Both the position numbers and the translations under genes were made by a program. 64,000 bases of DNA from Hymenobacter cellulosilyticus (GTDB lineage: Bacteria; Bacteroidota; Bacteroidia; Cytophagales; Hymenobacteraceae), in the NCBI RefSeq assembly GCF_022919215.1, contig NZ_CP095046.1, positions 4,578,501-4,642,500 on the forward strand, read 5' to 3'. The notes beneath the pieces are model-generated. The model searched no databases and was not told the DNA's origin. It saw only the letters and a program-made list of their open reading frames with translations. Below, piece by piece: positions 8,715 through 20,967 of the stretch (position 1 is the stretch's first letter; the number at the start of each line of letters is the position of its first letter).

Positions 8715-9218
8715 ATGAAATATCTTCTTCGCGGCGTACTGGCCGTGTTTCTGCTGGTTGCCCTGCACACTTCGAGCCTGGCTCAGGGTGGCCGGCACCA
8801 GGGCCAGGGCGGCCGGCTCAACCAGCTGGAAAACGCCAAAATTGCCTACCTCACCGACAAGATTTCCCTGACCCAGGACCAGGCTCAGCGCTTTTGGCCC
8901 CTCTACAACGAGTTTTCGGATAAGCGCCGCGACGTGGCCCGCCGCATGCGGCAGCTGCGCAACGAAAACCCCGACGGCCTGAGTGACCAGCAAATCAAGG
9001 ACAACCTGACCCAGGCCCTGACGCTGCGCCAGAATGAGGTCAACCTGGAAAAGGAATACTTCGACAAGTTCCAGAAGGTGCTGACCATCCGCCAGGTGGG
9101 CAAGCTCTTCATTGCCGAGCGCGACTTCACCAAGGAAGTTCTTAAACGCGTGGCCGACCGGCGCGGGGGCGGGGCTCCCGGTGGGGGGGCGTATGCTGGT
9201 CCGCCGGAAGAAAAATAG
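8715..9218 (+). CDS. Spy/CpxP-like periplasmic stress protein
   Basis: 167 residues. The ATG at 8715 gives a signal peptide ending in SLAQ. The mature protein is almost all helix and contains the LTQDQAQRF element (residues ~50-58) and a second helical segment with ALTLRQNEVNLEKEYFDKF, the pattern of LTxxQ-family proteins such as CpxP and Spy, which sense or chaperone misfolded periplasmic proteins. The C-terminus is a Gly-rich tail. It lies 35 bases after the membrane partner and completes the probable sigma/anti-sigma/effector operon. Confidence 0.8.
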   Translation: MKYLLRGVLAVFLLVALHTSSLAQGGRHQGQGGRLNQLENAKIAYLTDKISLTQDQAQRFWPLYNEFSDKRRDVARRMRQLRNENPDGLSDQQIKDNLTQALTLRQNEVNLEKEYFDKFQKVLTIRQVGKLFIAERDFTKEVLKRVADRRGGGAPGGGAYAGPPEEK

Positions 9219-9337
9219 CTTTTCCGCACTCCTTATTGCATCAGACAGGCTGCTTCGGCAGCCTGTTTTGGTTTTCGGCTGTTTGGTAGCCAGACCTTCC
9301 TGGACCGCTCGGACGGGTGCAGGCAACAAGCCTCTAC

Positions 9338-9345
9338 TATCTTTG
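9338..9345 (+). promoter_or_regulatory. Candidate -7 box TATCTTTG
   Basis: It matches TAnnTTTG, 21 bases before the ATG of the aminotransferase at 9367. This supports that start and a promoter separate from the sigma operon. Confidence 0.5.
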
Positions 9346-9366
9346 CAGGCCCAATACCTCCTTGCT

Positions 9367-10557
9367 ATGCTTACTCCGCGCCAGCTGTTTTTGCGCCACC
9401 AGGCCCAAACATCCGACTTTCCCTTGTTGCTTGAAATCGAGCGGGCTGAGGGGGTGTACATGTACGATACCAGTGGCCGCCGCATCCTGGATTTGATTTC
9501 GGGCATTGGGGTGAGCAACGTGGGCCACCGCCACCCGCGCGTCATTCAGGCCATTCAAAACCAGCTCGATAAGTATCTGCACCTGATGGTGTACGGCGAA
9601 CTGGTGCAGGCTCCACCGGCCGAGCTGGCCTACGCCCTGCACCAGACGTTGCCCGAGTATCTGGACAGCGTGTATTTCACCAATTCCGGGGCCGAGGCCA
9701 TTGAGGGAGCCCTGAAGCTGGCTAAGCGCCATACCGGTCGTACTGAGCTGATTTCCTGCCACAATGCCTACCACGGCTCCACTCACGGGGCGCTGTCCAT
9801 CACCGGCTCCGAGGGCTTCAAGAACAGCTACCGGCCCCTGCTGCCCGACGTGCGCCACATCCACTTCAACGAGCTAGCCGACCTGGAACTGATTACCGAG
9901 CGCACGGCCGCCGTGGTCGTCGAAACGGTGCAGGGCGAAGCCGGCGTGCGGGTGCCGCTGCCCGGGTATCTGCCCGCGCTGCGGGAGCGGTGCCGGCAGG
10001 TAGGCGCTTTGCTCATTCTTGACGAAATTCAGTGCGGCTTCGGGCGCACCGGTTCGTTCTGGGCCTTCGAGCAGTTCGGCGTGCAGCCCGATATTCTGGT
10101 GTGCGCCAAGGGCATGGGCGGCGGCATGCCCATCGGGGCCTTTATTTCGTCTACGGAAATCATGGCCGGCTTCAAGACCAACCCGATTCTGGGCCACTGC
10201 ACCACATTTGGCGGCCACCCGGTGTCGTGCGCCGCTTCGCTAGCTACGCTGCGCGTGATTCAGGAGGAAAACCTGCTGGCGGGCGTGCACGAAAAAGCCG
10301 CCCTGTTTCGGCGGCTTCTGCAGCATCCGGCCATCCGGCAGGTGCGGGGTCACGGCCTGTTGATGGCCGTGGAATTCGACTCCTTCGCCGTGCTCAAACC
10401 CATTATCGACCATGCCCTAGCGCACGAAGGAATTCTGACCGACTGGTTTCTGTTCTGCGACAACTCCCTGCGCATTGCCCCGCCTCTCACCATTTCGGAA
10501 GCCGAAATCGAGGAAGGCTGCGCGGCCCTGCTGCGGGCTATAGAAGCTGTGGTTTAG
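9367..10557 (+). CDS. Class III PLP-dependent aminotransferase
   Basis: 396 residues, a normal length for the acetylornithine / ornithine / GABA aminotransferase group. The ATG at 9367 gives MLTPRQLFLRHQ; an open extension to 9112 overlaps the upstream gene and is spurious. Visible features are the cofactor-binding turn TNSGAEAIEGALKLAKRHT, the aspartate of ILDEIQCGFGRTG that contacts the pyridine nitrogen, and the Schiff-base lysine in CAKGMGGGMPIGAF. The amino donor cannot be decided, since no arginine, lysine or GABA pathway genes are adjacent. Confidence 0.92.
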   Translation: MLTPRQLFLRHQAQTSDFPLLLEIERAEGVYMYDTSGRRILDLISGIGVSNVGHRHPRVIQAIQNQLDKYLHLMVYGELVQAPPAELAYALHQTLPEYLDSVYFTNSGAEAIEGALKLAKRHTGRTELISCHNAYHGSTHGALSITGSEGFKNSYRPLLPDVRHIHFNELADLELITERTAAVVVETVQGEAGVRVPLPGYLPALRERCRQVGALLILDEIQCGFGRTGSFWAFEQFGVQPDILVCAKGMGGGMPIGAFISSTEIMAGFKTNPILGHCTTFGGHPVSCAASLATLRVIQEENLLAGVHEKAALFRRLLQHPAIRQVRGHGLLMAVEFDSFAVLKPIIDHALAHEGILTDWFLFCDNSLRIAPPLTISEAEIEEGCAALLRAIEAVV

Positions 10558-10564
10558 AGCATAG

Positions 10565-10636
10565 AGGTAAGACCTCAGAACTCAGAATGTTCTTTTATCG
10601 AAAAGTCTAAGTTCTGAGCTCTAAGATCTAAGGTCT
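10565..10636. repeat. Degenerate inverted repeat between convergent genes
   Basis: AGACCTCAGAACTCAGAA on the left is mirrored by a longer right arm ending in CTAAGGTCT, each arm being a slipped series of AGAnCTTAGA-like units. It may serve as a terminator for the two convergent genes, but pairing is imperfect. Confidence 0.4.
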
Positions 10637-10643
10637 AAACCTC

Positions 10644-11102
10644 CTACAGGCCGCTGCCTTTGGGATGGGTGCCGTTGTAGTTGAGGAAGGACTCCGACTC
10701 AGTTTTGATTTGCTCCCGGGGCAGGCCGTCCTTCACGCCGATAGAGATTTTGCGCACTAGCACGCCCACAATGGCTTTGCGGAAGCCCAGCTTTTCGGCC
10801 ATGCCAATACAGAAGTCCATTTCGTGGTCGTCCACGATGCCGTCGGCCAGCATCATGTCCACCAGGTCAAAAATCTGGTCGAACCGCTCCGAGTCGTTGT
10901 CGGGCAGCACCAGGTTCACCGACCCCGAGTTAGCTACGATGGAACGCACGTCATCGGCCCGCATGCCGTTTTTCTTTCCCACCGCCACGATGAAGCTCAT
11001 TTCCCGCTCATCAATGTGGCCGTCGGCCTTCGCCAGCGCCGCCAGATTCATGAGGTGACTCTTCACTTTCTTGGTTTGCTCGTTTTCAAAAAAGCCAAAC
11101 AT
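10644..11102 (-). CDS. TerB-like protein
   Basis: 152 residues, all helical. The segments LAALAKADGHIDEREMSFI (~21-39) and VDMMLADGIVDDHEMDFC (~82-99) are the two halves of a tellurite-resistance TerB-type fold with its Asp/Glu-rich metal-binding turns (ADGHIDERE, ADGIVDDHE). TerB domains bind divalent metal and appear in stress and membrane-associated complexes; here the gene stands alone with no ter neighbours, so tellurite resistance should not be assumed. Confidence 0.8.
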   Translation of the reverse strand: MFGFFENEQTKKVKSHLMNLAALAKADGHIDEREMSFIVAVGKKNGMRADDVRSIVANSGSVNLVLPDNDSERFDQIFDLVDMMLADGIVDDHEMDFCIGMAEKLGFRKAIVGVLVRKISIGVKDGLPREQIKTESESFLNYNGTHPKGSGL

Positions 11103-11348
11103 ATACGGCGTTGCTTAAGTAACGGTGAAGGAAAAGAACTGGCCGACGAGGCCGCTCAAATACGGCAGCGGGGCGGTTAAGATACTCGGCAAGGGGCTTT
11201 CTTGCAATACGCAGCTTCAAAAAAAACAGCCAAACCGGCGTTATAATCTGCGCTGTTTTTTGCCTTTCCTTTCGCCAAAGGCTTTGTTTTCAATTTGGAT
11301 TTATCACCTTTGCCCCGCCCGCACTGGGCAGTTCCGATTACCTGAATT

Positions 11349-12322
11349 ATGATGAAACGTATTGCAGTTTTCACCAGCGGCGGCGACTCGCCGGGTATGA
11401 ACGCCTGCATCCGGGCCGTGGTGCGCACGGCCGTGTATCACGGCATTGAGGTCTATGGCATCATGCGTGGCTACAGCGGCATGATCAAAGGCGAATTCGT
11501 TAAGCTCGACTCGGCTTCCGTGGCCAACACCGTGCAGAAGGGCGGCACCATCCTTAAATCGGCCCGCAGCCAGAAATTTATGACCAAGGAAGGCCGGCAG
11601 CAGGCCTTCGACCAGTTGGTCAACAACGGCATCGACGGCCTGGTAGCCATCGGCGGCAACGGCACGTTTACCGGCGCCACCATCTTCGAGCAGGAGTTCG
11701 GCATCCCGACCGTAGGCGCCCCCGGCACCATCGACAACGACCTCTACGGTACCGACTACACCATCGGCTACGACACGGCGGTGAATACGGCGCTGGAAGC
11801 CATTGATAAAATCCGCGACACGGCCGACTCCCACGACCGCTGCTTCTTTATCGAAGTAATGGGCCGCGACTCGGGCTATATTGCCATTCCCTGCGCCATC
11901 GGGGCGGGGCCGAAATCGTGATGATTCCCGAAACGCAGATGTCGACGGAGGCGGTGATTGAAACCCTGCAGGCGGGCTGGAAACGCTCTAAAACGTCCTT
12001 TATCGTGGTGGTAGCCGAAGGCGATGAGGAAGGCAACTCCCACGCCGTGGCCAAGCAAGTAAAGGAAGCTATTCCAGAACTCGACACCCGCGTAACGATT
12101 ATCGGGCACGTGCAGCGCGGGGGCTCCCCCACCGCCGCCGACCGCCTGCTGGGCTCCCAAATCGGCATTGCCGCCGTGGAAGGCCTGATGAACGGCATGC
12201 GCAACGTGATGGCCGGCATCGTGGACCGCAAGCTCGTCTACACCCCCTTCTCTGACACGATTCACAAGAAAAAGCTCATCAACCAGACCTTCATGCGCAT
12301 GGTCGAGATTCTCTCGGTATAA
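11349..12322 (+). CDS. pfkA: 6-phosphofructokinase, frameshifted in this sequence
   Basis: This is the ATP-dependent phosphofructokinase of glycolysis (fructose 6-phosphate to fructose 1,6-bisphosphate), with a reconstructed length of about 324 residues. The glycine-rich ATP site (FTSGGDSPGMNACIRAV), the catalytic PGTIDNDLYGTDYTIGYDTA and the substrate loop MGRDSGYIAI lie in the first frame; the remainder (MIPETQMSTEAVIETL, HVQRGGSPTAADRLLG) continues in the -1 frame. One G is missing in the G-rich run at 11901-11910; restoring it rebuilds the family sequence exactly. Every catalytic element is intact, so a read error is likelier than a dead gene. Confidence 0.95.
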
Positions 12323-12337
12323 GCGGCGAACTAATAA

Positions 12338-12620
12338 GGTGAACTAGTGAAGTGGTGAGATGGTGAGTTTTTCGTTCTTACCGCTCTAACGCTGGTTTCC
12401 GTGTCATTGCGAGCAACGCGAAGCAATCCGTCCTCTACCGAATACGACTCGTTCTTTTACCAGAAAGCCCTTTACTACCGCGGTAGTAAAGGGCTTTTCA
12501 TTTTGGAAAACGCCATACCTTTCAGAGGACGGATTGCTTCGTCGTGCCTCCTCGCAATGACACGCGCCGTTGACGCCGCTAGAACGACAACTCACCATTT
12601 CACAATTTCACCACTTCACC
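12338..12620. repeat. Composite nested palindrome (CATTGCGAG element, copy 1)
   Basis: Three nested inverted repeats. The outer arms are slipped GTGAAnTGGTGA units (12338-12370 and 12589-12620). The middle arms, TCATTGCGAG with GAAGCAATCCGTCCTCT, lie at 12400-12436 and 12524-12564. The centre is a perfect 17-bp palindrome with no loop at 12464-12497. A relative in opposite orientation sits at 62103-62467. It fills the space between pfkA and miaA, and its right outer arm runs into the miaA coding sequence. Confidence 0.85.
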
Positions 12621-13510
12621 TCCCCAGGGTGCACCCACTGGTACTGCGGGTCGCGGCGGAGCCAGGTGAGCTGGCGCTTGGCATAGTGGCGGGTGTTGCG
12701 CTTGAGCAGGCGCACGGCTTCGGGCCAGTCGTAGAGGCCGTCGAGGAAGTCGAAAATTTCCTGGTAGCCCACGGTTTGCAGGGCGTTGTGGTGGCGGTAC
12801 GGCAGCAACGCGGTGGCCTCGGCCAAAAGACCGGCTTCCAGCATGTGGTCTACCCGCTGGTCGATGCGCTGGTAGAGTTCTTCCCGGTCCCGGCTGAGGG
12901 CAATTTTGATTGTTTGGAACGACCGCTCCTTCGCAACTTTCGGGGTGTGGAAGCTGGAAAACGGCTGCCCGGTGCTGCGCGTCACTTCCAGGGCCCGCAC
13001 CACGCGCTGGTGGTTTTGCCGGTCGATGCGGGCGTAGGTGACGGGGTCGAGGCGCTCCAGCTCGGCCACCAGCGGGGCCAGACCGTGCTCGGCCAGCTCC
13101 TGCTGCAGGGCGGCGCGCACCGTGAGGTCGGCCAGGGGCATTTCGTCCAAGCCTTCGGTAACGGCTTGCAGGTAGAGTCCCGAGCCCCCGGTCAGAATCA
13201 CGACTTGATGCTGCTGAAACAGCTGGTCGAGCAAGCCCAGGCAGTCGACTTCAAAGCGGCCGGCATTATACTCCTCGGTGATGCTGTGCGAGTCGATAAA
13301 ATGGTGGGTTACGCCCTGCATTTCGGCCGCCGTGGGCTTGGCCGTACCGATGCTCAGCTCCCGGAAAAACTGGCGCGAGTCGGCCGAAATTACGTCGGTC
13401 TGGTAATGCTGGGCCAGCTGTACGCACAGGGCCGTTTTGCCCACGGCCGTGGGGCCCGTAATGACCAGCAAAGTAGGTTTAGGCGGCGCCAGGCCGGGAA
13501 GCAGATTCAT
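12608..13510 (-). CDS. miaA: tRNA dimethylallyltransferase
   Basis: 300 residues. It transfers a dimethylallyl group to A37 of tRNAs that read U-starting codons. The P-loop GPTAVGKTALCVQLA (residues ~20-34), the DSRQFFRELSIGTAKPT segment, HHFIDSHSITEEYNAG and the substrate-site motif GGSGLYLQAV are all present, with LKRNTRHYAKRQLTWLRR near the end. The start at 13510 overlaps the stop of the upstream glycosyltransferase by ATGA, implying translational coupling. The last residues (EVKW) and the stop codon are spelled by the outer arm of the adjacent repeat element. Confidence 0.97.
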   Translation of the reverse strand: MNLLPGLAPPKPTLLVITGPTAVGKTALCVQLAQHYQTDVISADSRQFFRELSIGTAKPTAAEMQGVTHHFIDSHSITEEYNAGRFEVDCLGLLDQLFQQHQVVILTGGSGLYLQAVTEGLDEMPLADLTVRAALQQELAEHGLAPLVAELERLDPVTYARIDRQNHQRVVRALEVTRSTGQPFSSFHTPKVAKERSFQTIKIALSRDREELYQRIDQRVDHMLEAGLLAEATALLPYRHHNALQTVGYQEIFDFLDGLYDWPEAVRLLKRNTRHYAKRQLTWLRRDPQYQWVHPGEVKW

Positions 13511-14634
13511 GCAGGAATAGGTTGGGGCGCCCACAGGGCTTCGTACAAAGCTAGCAGATGTTGCTCCTCGCGCTGCCAGTTAAACTCCCGGCGGGCCTGT
13601 CGGCAGTTCTGGGCCAGCTCATGGTAGCGGGCGGGATTCAGGTGCAGCAACCCATTCAGAGCCGCCGCAATGGATGCTGGAGTCAGCTCCACTACTTCAG
13701 CCACTTCGTACTGCGCGTTGAGGTGGCGATACTCAGGAAAGTCCACGATGAGCTGCGGAATGCCGGCGTGCAGGTAGTCGAAAAATTTATTGGCCAGGGA
13801 ATAGTAATAGCTCAGGCCCTGGTTTTCGAGCAGCATAATACCCACCGTAGCCCCATTGGTGACCTCGCGCAGCTCGGCCGGCAGCACGAAGCCCCGGAAG
13901 TCAACCTTTCCGGAATCGAGCAGGCCCAGGACGGCGGCCCGCTCCCGCAGCGCCTGCGACAAGTCGCCTTCCCCGCAAATTACCAGCCGCCCCGCCACCT
14001 GGGGCATGGCGTCGAGCAGGGCTTCCAGGCCGCGGCCGGCATTGAGGGCCCCCTGGTAGAGAATATAGCCGTCGGCCGGAGCGGCAGCTGGTGCGGGTGG
14101 CAGCTCGGCGGGCGTAAGGCGGCTGATATTGCGCACCACGTTGAAGGGCTTGGCATAGCGCTGCTCAAACACCCGCGCCAGGGCCGGGCCCACCGTGTAA
14201 GCCAGCGTGGCCCGGGGCACAATAAACCGCTCCACAGCCCGCCAGAGCTTCTGCACGGCCGGGCGGGCCACCACTTCGGGCACTTCTGTAAACAGCTCGT
14301 GGGCGTCGTAAATAAAGGGCTGCCTACCCAGCCAAGCCCGCAGCCACACCGGCAAGGCCGTGTCCAGATCAATGGCGCACCAGGCCGCGGCGCGCTGGCG
14401 CAGCAGGTAAAAAAACAGCCGCAGGTTGAATTCTACGTAGAACAGCTTACCCTTATTCTGCCAGCAACGTAACCGGTGTTGGCGGTAAGCCTGCTCAGTT
14501 AGCGGACGGGACGCGGGCCACTCCCGCCCCACCAGCAGCACGTCGTAGCCGTGCCGGGCCAGGCTGCCGCAAATTCGCTGCATGCGCTGGTCGTAGTTTA
14601 AATCGGTGGTAACGGTGAAGATAAGGGTGCGCAT
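13507..14634 (-). CDS. Family 4-type glycosyltransferase
   Basis: 375 residues, cytoplasmic GT-B fold. The start at 14634 (MRTLIFTVTTDLNYDQRMQR) is preferred over an upstream ATG. The N-terminal domain carries YDAHELFTEVPEVV, typical of this group. The C-terminal nucleotide-sugar domain shows YILYQGALNAGRGLEALLDA, a LVICGEGDL strand and the ENQGLSYYYSLANKFFDYLH segment that replaces the classical EX7E motif. Donor and acceptor sugars are unknown. It is the first gene of a two-gene operon with miaA (4-base overlap). Confidence 0.88.
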   Translation of the reverse strand: MRTLIFTVTTDLNYDQRMQRICGSLARHGYDVLLVGREWPASRPLTEQAYRQHRLRCWQNKGKLFYVEFNLRLFFYLLRQRAAAWCAIDLDTALPVWLRAWLGRQPFIYDAHELFTEVPEVVARPAVQKLWRAVERFIVPRATLAYTVGPALARVFEQRYAKPFNVVRNISRLTPAELPPAPAAAPADGYILYQGALNAGRGLEALLDAMPQVAGRLVICGEGDLSQALRERAAVLGLLDSGKVDFRGFVLPAELREVTNGATVGIMLLENQGLSYYYSLANKFFDYLHAGIPQLIVDFPEYRHLNAQYEVAEVVELTPASIAAALNGLLHLNPARYHELAQNCRQARREFNWQREEQHLLALYEALWAPQPIPA

Positions 14635-14693
14635 ACAAGGAAACAGCGGCGGCCGGTGCGCAGGAATCTGCCGCAAAACCGCGCTATCTGGGA

Positions 14694-14701
14694 TATTTTT
14701 G
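14694..14701 (+). promoter_or_regulatory. Candidate -7 box TATTTTTG
   Basis: It matches TAnnTTTG in an AT-rich stretch 79 bases upstream of the hybrid kinase ATG. A convincing -33 element is not visible. Confidence 0.35.
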
Positions 14702-14780
14702 ACAAATTTAAGGAGTTAAAACTCGCGTACTGGTTAGCAGGGGTAGATGATGCTCCCCCGCGAACCGCCTTTTCTACCCG

Positions 14781-18893
<4,113 letters not shown>

Positions 18894-18952
18894 TTCCCGT
18901 AGAACCATTTGACTGACCTTCCCATCTTCTCCGACCTTAAACATTCTTTCCC

Positions 18953-19330
18953 ATGGCTGATGCTAAAACCATCCTAATAGCAGAGGACAGCTCTGTTATT
19001 TTGAACCTGACCAAAAAAATCCTGGAGCTCCAGAAATACCGAATTGTATCGGCCAAAAACGGCGGGGAAGTTATCAAACAAGTAGAGGCCCAGCCTATCG
19101 ACTGCGTGCTGATGGACATCAACATTCCGGTAAAAGACGGTATGGAATGCACCCGCGAGATTCGCCGCAACGCCGATCCGCGCATTGCCCAGATTCCGAT
19201 TATTGCCATTACCGGCAACGCCAACAACTACTCCATGGAGCAGTTCCGCGAGGCCGGCGTTACGGATTACCTGCCCAAGCCCCTGGACTTCGACGCCCTG
19301 GTGCGGGTCGTAAAGCAGTATATCGGGTAA
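18953..19330 (+). CDS. Single-domain response regulator (CheY-like)
   Basis: 125 residues, receiver domain only. The acidic pair is in LIAEDSSVILN, the phospho-accepting Asp in VLMDINIPVKDGMECTREIR, the conserved Thr in IIAITGNANN and the Lys in YLPKPLDFDALV. There is no output domain, so it must act by protein contact or pass phosphate on. It lies 59 bases after the hybrid kinase and is most likely its partner. Confidence 0.93.
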   Translation: MADAKTILIAEDSSVILNLTKKILELQKYRIVSAKNGGEVIKQVEAQPIDCVLMDINIPVKDGMECTREIRRNADPRIAQIPIIAITGNANNYSMEQFREAGVTDYLPKPLDFDALVRVVKQYIG

Positions 19331-19341
19331 GCAACTTTGTC

Positions 19342-19426
19342 GTATAAATGCTGAATTATGAATTGAGAACCGCTACTTAGCCTTTGGCCAACAGGTCATT
19401 CACCATTCGTAATTCAGCATTTATAC
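19342..19426. repeat. Long inverted repeat, 17-bp perfect arms
   Basis: GTATAAATGCTGAATTA at 19342-19358 is exactly mirrored by TAATTCAGCATTTATAC at 19410-19426, with a 51-base loop that has partly matching inner parts. It lies just after the receiver gene and just before the hydrolase start. It may end transcription, but there is no U-run. Confidence 0.7.
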
Positions 19427-19436
19427 TTCAGACACA

Positions 19437-20204
19437 GTGCAAGTTACTTTTCTCGGCACGGGCACGTCGCAGGGGGTGCCCATGATTGGGTGCCACTGCC
19501 CGGTGTGTACCTCCGTGGACTACCGCGACAAGCGCCTGCGCGTATCAGTGCACGTGCAAACCCAGGGCAAGAGCCTGATTATCGACTCCGGGCCCGACTT
19601 CCGGCAGCAGGTGCTCCGGGCCCGCATCGACCACCTGGACGCGCTGGTGTTTACCCACGAGCACAAGGACCACACGGCCGGCATGGATGACATCCGGGCC
19701 TACAACTTCAAGCAGCAACAGGACATGCCCGTGTACGCCGAGCCGCGGGTGCTGGAGCAGCTCAAGCGCGAGTACGCCTACATTTTTGCCGAGCACAAGT
19801 ATCCCGGTGTGCCCAAGGTGCAGACCATGCCGATTGTGAGCGACACGGAGAGTTTTCTGGTGGAAGGCGTGGAAGTGCATCCCATACGGGCCATGCACTA
19901 TAAGCTGCCCGTGCTGGGTTACCGCATCGGCAACTTCACTTACATCACCGACGCCAACTACCTCTCGGAAGAGTCGTTGGAACGGGTGCGGGGCTCAGAG
20001 GTCATCGTGCTCAACGCCCTGCGCCACGAGCCGCATATTTCCCACTTCTCCCTGCAGGAAGCCGTAGATATCCTGACCGATCTAGCCCCGCGAGTAGGTT
20101 ATTTGACTCATATCGGGCACCAATTGGGCAAGCACCGCGAAGTGGAAGCCACCCTGCCCAGCTTTATCCGCCTGGCCTACGACGGACTGCAGGTGGAGCT
20201 GTAA
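19437..20204 (+). CDS. Metallo-beta-lactamase-fold hydrolase (PhnP-like)
   Basis: 255 residues, starting at GTG 19437 (VQVTFLGTGTSQGVP). The N-terminal CHCPVC segment is the zinc-binding insert seen in PhnP-like phosphodiesterases. The metal-ligand motif is FTHEHKDHTAGMDDIR, followed by the later His ligands in IRAMHYKLPVLGYRI, YITDANYLS and THIGHQLGKH. PhnP-type enzymes hydrolyse cyclic phosphodiesters; the true substrate is not known, and no phosphonate genes are present. Confidence 0.88.
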   Translation: MQVTFLGTGTSQGVPMIGCHCPVCTSVDYRDKRLRVSVHVQTQGKSLIIDSGPDFRQQVLRARIDHLDALVFTHEHKDHTAGMDDIRAYNFKQQQDMPVYAEPRVLEQLKREYAYIFAEHKYPGVPKVQTMPIVSDTESFLVEGVEVHPIRAMHYKLPVLGYRIGNFTYITDANYLSEESLERVRGSEVIVLNALRHEPHISHFSLQEAVDILTDLAPRVGYLTHIGHQLGKHREVEATLPSFIRLAYDGLQVEL

Positions 20205-20294
20205 GCGCAGTAGCTGCCGCTGGAGCGCCCGGTATGAAGCACGGAATACCTTCGCTTGGGCAGTTGCTTATGAATGCGGTTAGGCAGCAGGGTG

Positions 20295-20786
20295 CTACGG
20301 ATTGACCTTGGCTACCCGAAACCACAACGCCCAAGCCTGTTTAGCCGGCATCTTGCCCTTCTCCGGGGTTTGCTCAATTTCCCACCGGGTGTAGGTCAGC
20401 AAGTAGCGCCGGCCATTCGCTTTGATGTTGGTTGTATCCAGCCACGTGACGCGGTTGGAACTGGGTCGGTTTTTAGGCAAACGTACTTCCTGAGTTTGCC
20501 CCTGAGCATCGGTAATGGCTAGCTTAGGCCAGGCCGAAGGGCCCACGATGCACTGTAGCCCCTCGGGACAATAGGTTGTGTAGGCCTCATCGAGCCGCAC
20601 GGTTAGCTCCGGGCTAGTTGTGGCCGGCAGAAAGGCCTGCTGTTGGTGATGCAGGGCAAAGTCCTGCTCGAAGCCGATGGCAAAGTCAGCGGCCGATCGT
20701 TCCGCCTCCGTTTTCGGATCAACCATTGTTTTTTGGCAGCCTGCCAGACTCAGGGTGGCCGCGAGGATTAGTAGAGTTGATTTCAT
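20295..20786 (-). CDS. Hypothetical lipoprotein
   Basis: 163 residues. The start at 20786 gives a signal with lipobox LAGC (MKSTLLILAATLSLAGCQKT). The mature protein has a Cys pair (YCPEGLQCIVGPSAWPK) followed by strands (RRYLLTYTRWEIEQTP). It resembles the many small lipoproteins of this lineage that carry a conserved double-Cys loop, but I cannot name a family. Confidence 0.75.
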   Translation of the reverse strand: MKSTLLILAATLSLAGCQKTMVDPKTEAERSAADFAIGFEQDFALHHQQQAFLPATTSPELTVRLDEAYTTYCPEGLQCIVGPSAWPKLAITDAQGQTQEVRLPKNRPSSNRVTWLDTTNIKANGRRYLLTYTRWEIEQTPEKGKMPAKQAWALWFRVAKVNP

Positions 20787-20967
20787 TGTAGGTCGAATAA
20801 GTAATTTCACCCTTATTGCCCGAATTACGGGAGCTCTCGTCAGGGAGAGCCCGTTGAGGGGAACAATAGTTGCATCGGCTACTGCTGTTGTATTCGAGCC
20901 GGCGGGGCCAGCCCCAACTGGTTGCTACTCACCTGGCGCCTGCTACCCTGCCCCTTTTTGCTTTCTA

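Noticed and set aside
12401..13627. Long plus-strand frame of ~408 residues across miaA
   Set aside because: It begins within the repeat element, runs antisense to an unmistakable miaA, and has a composition typical of antisense high-GC frames.
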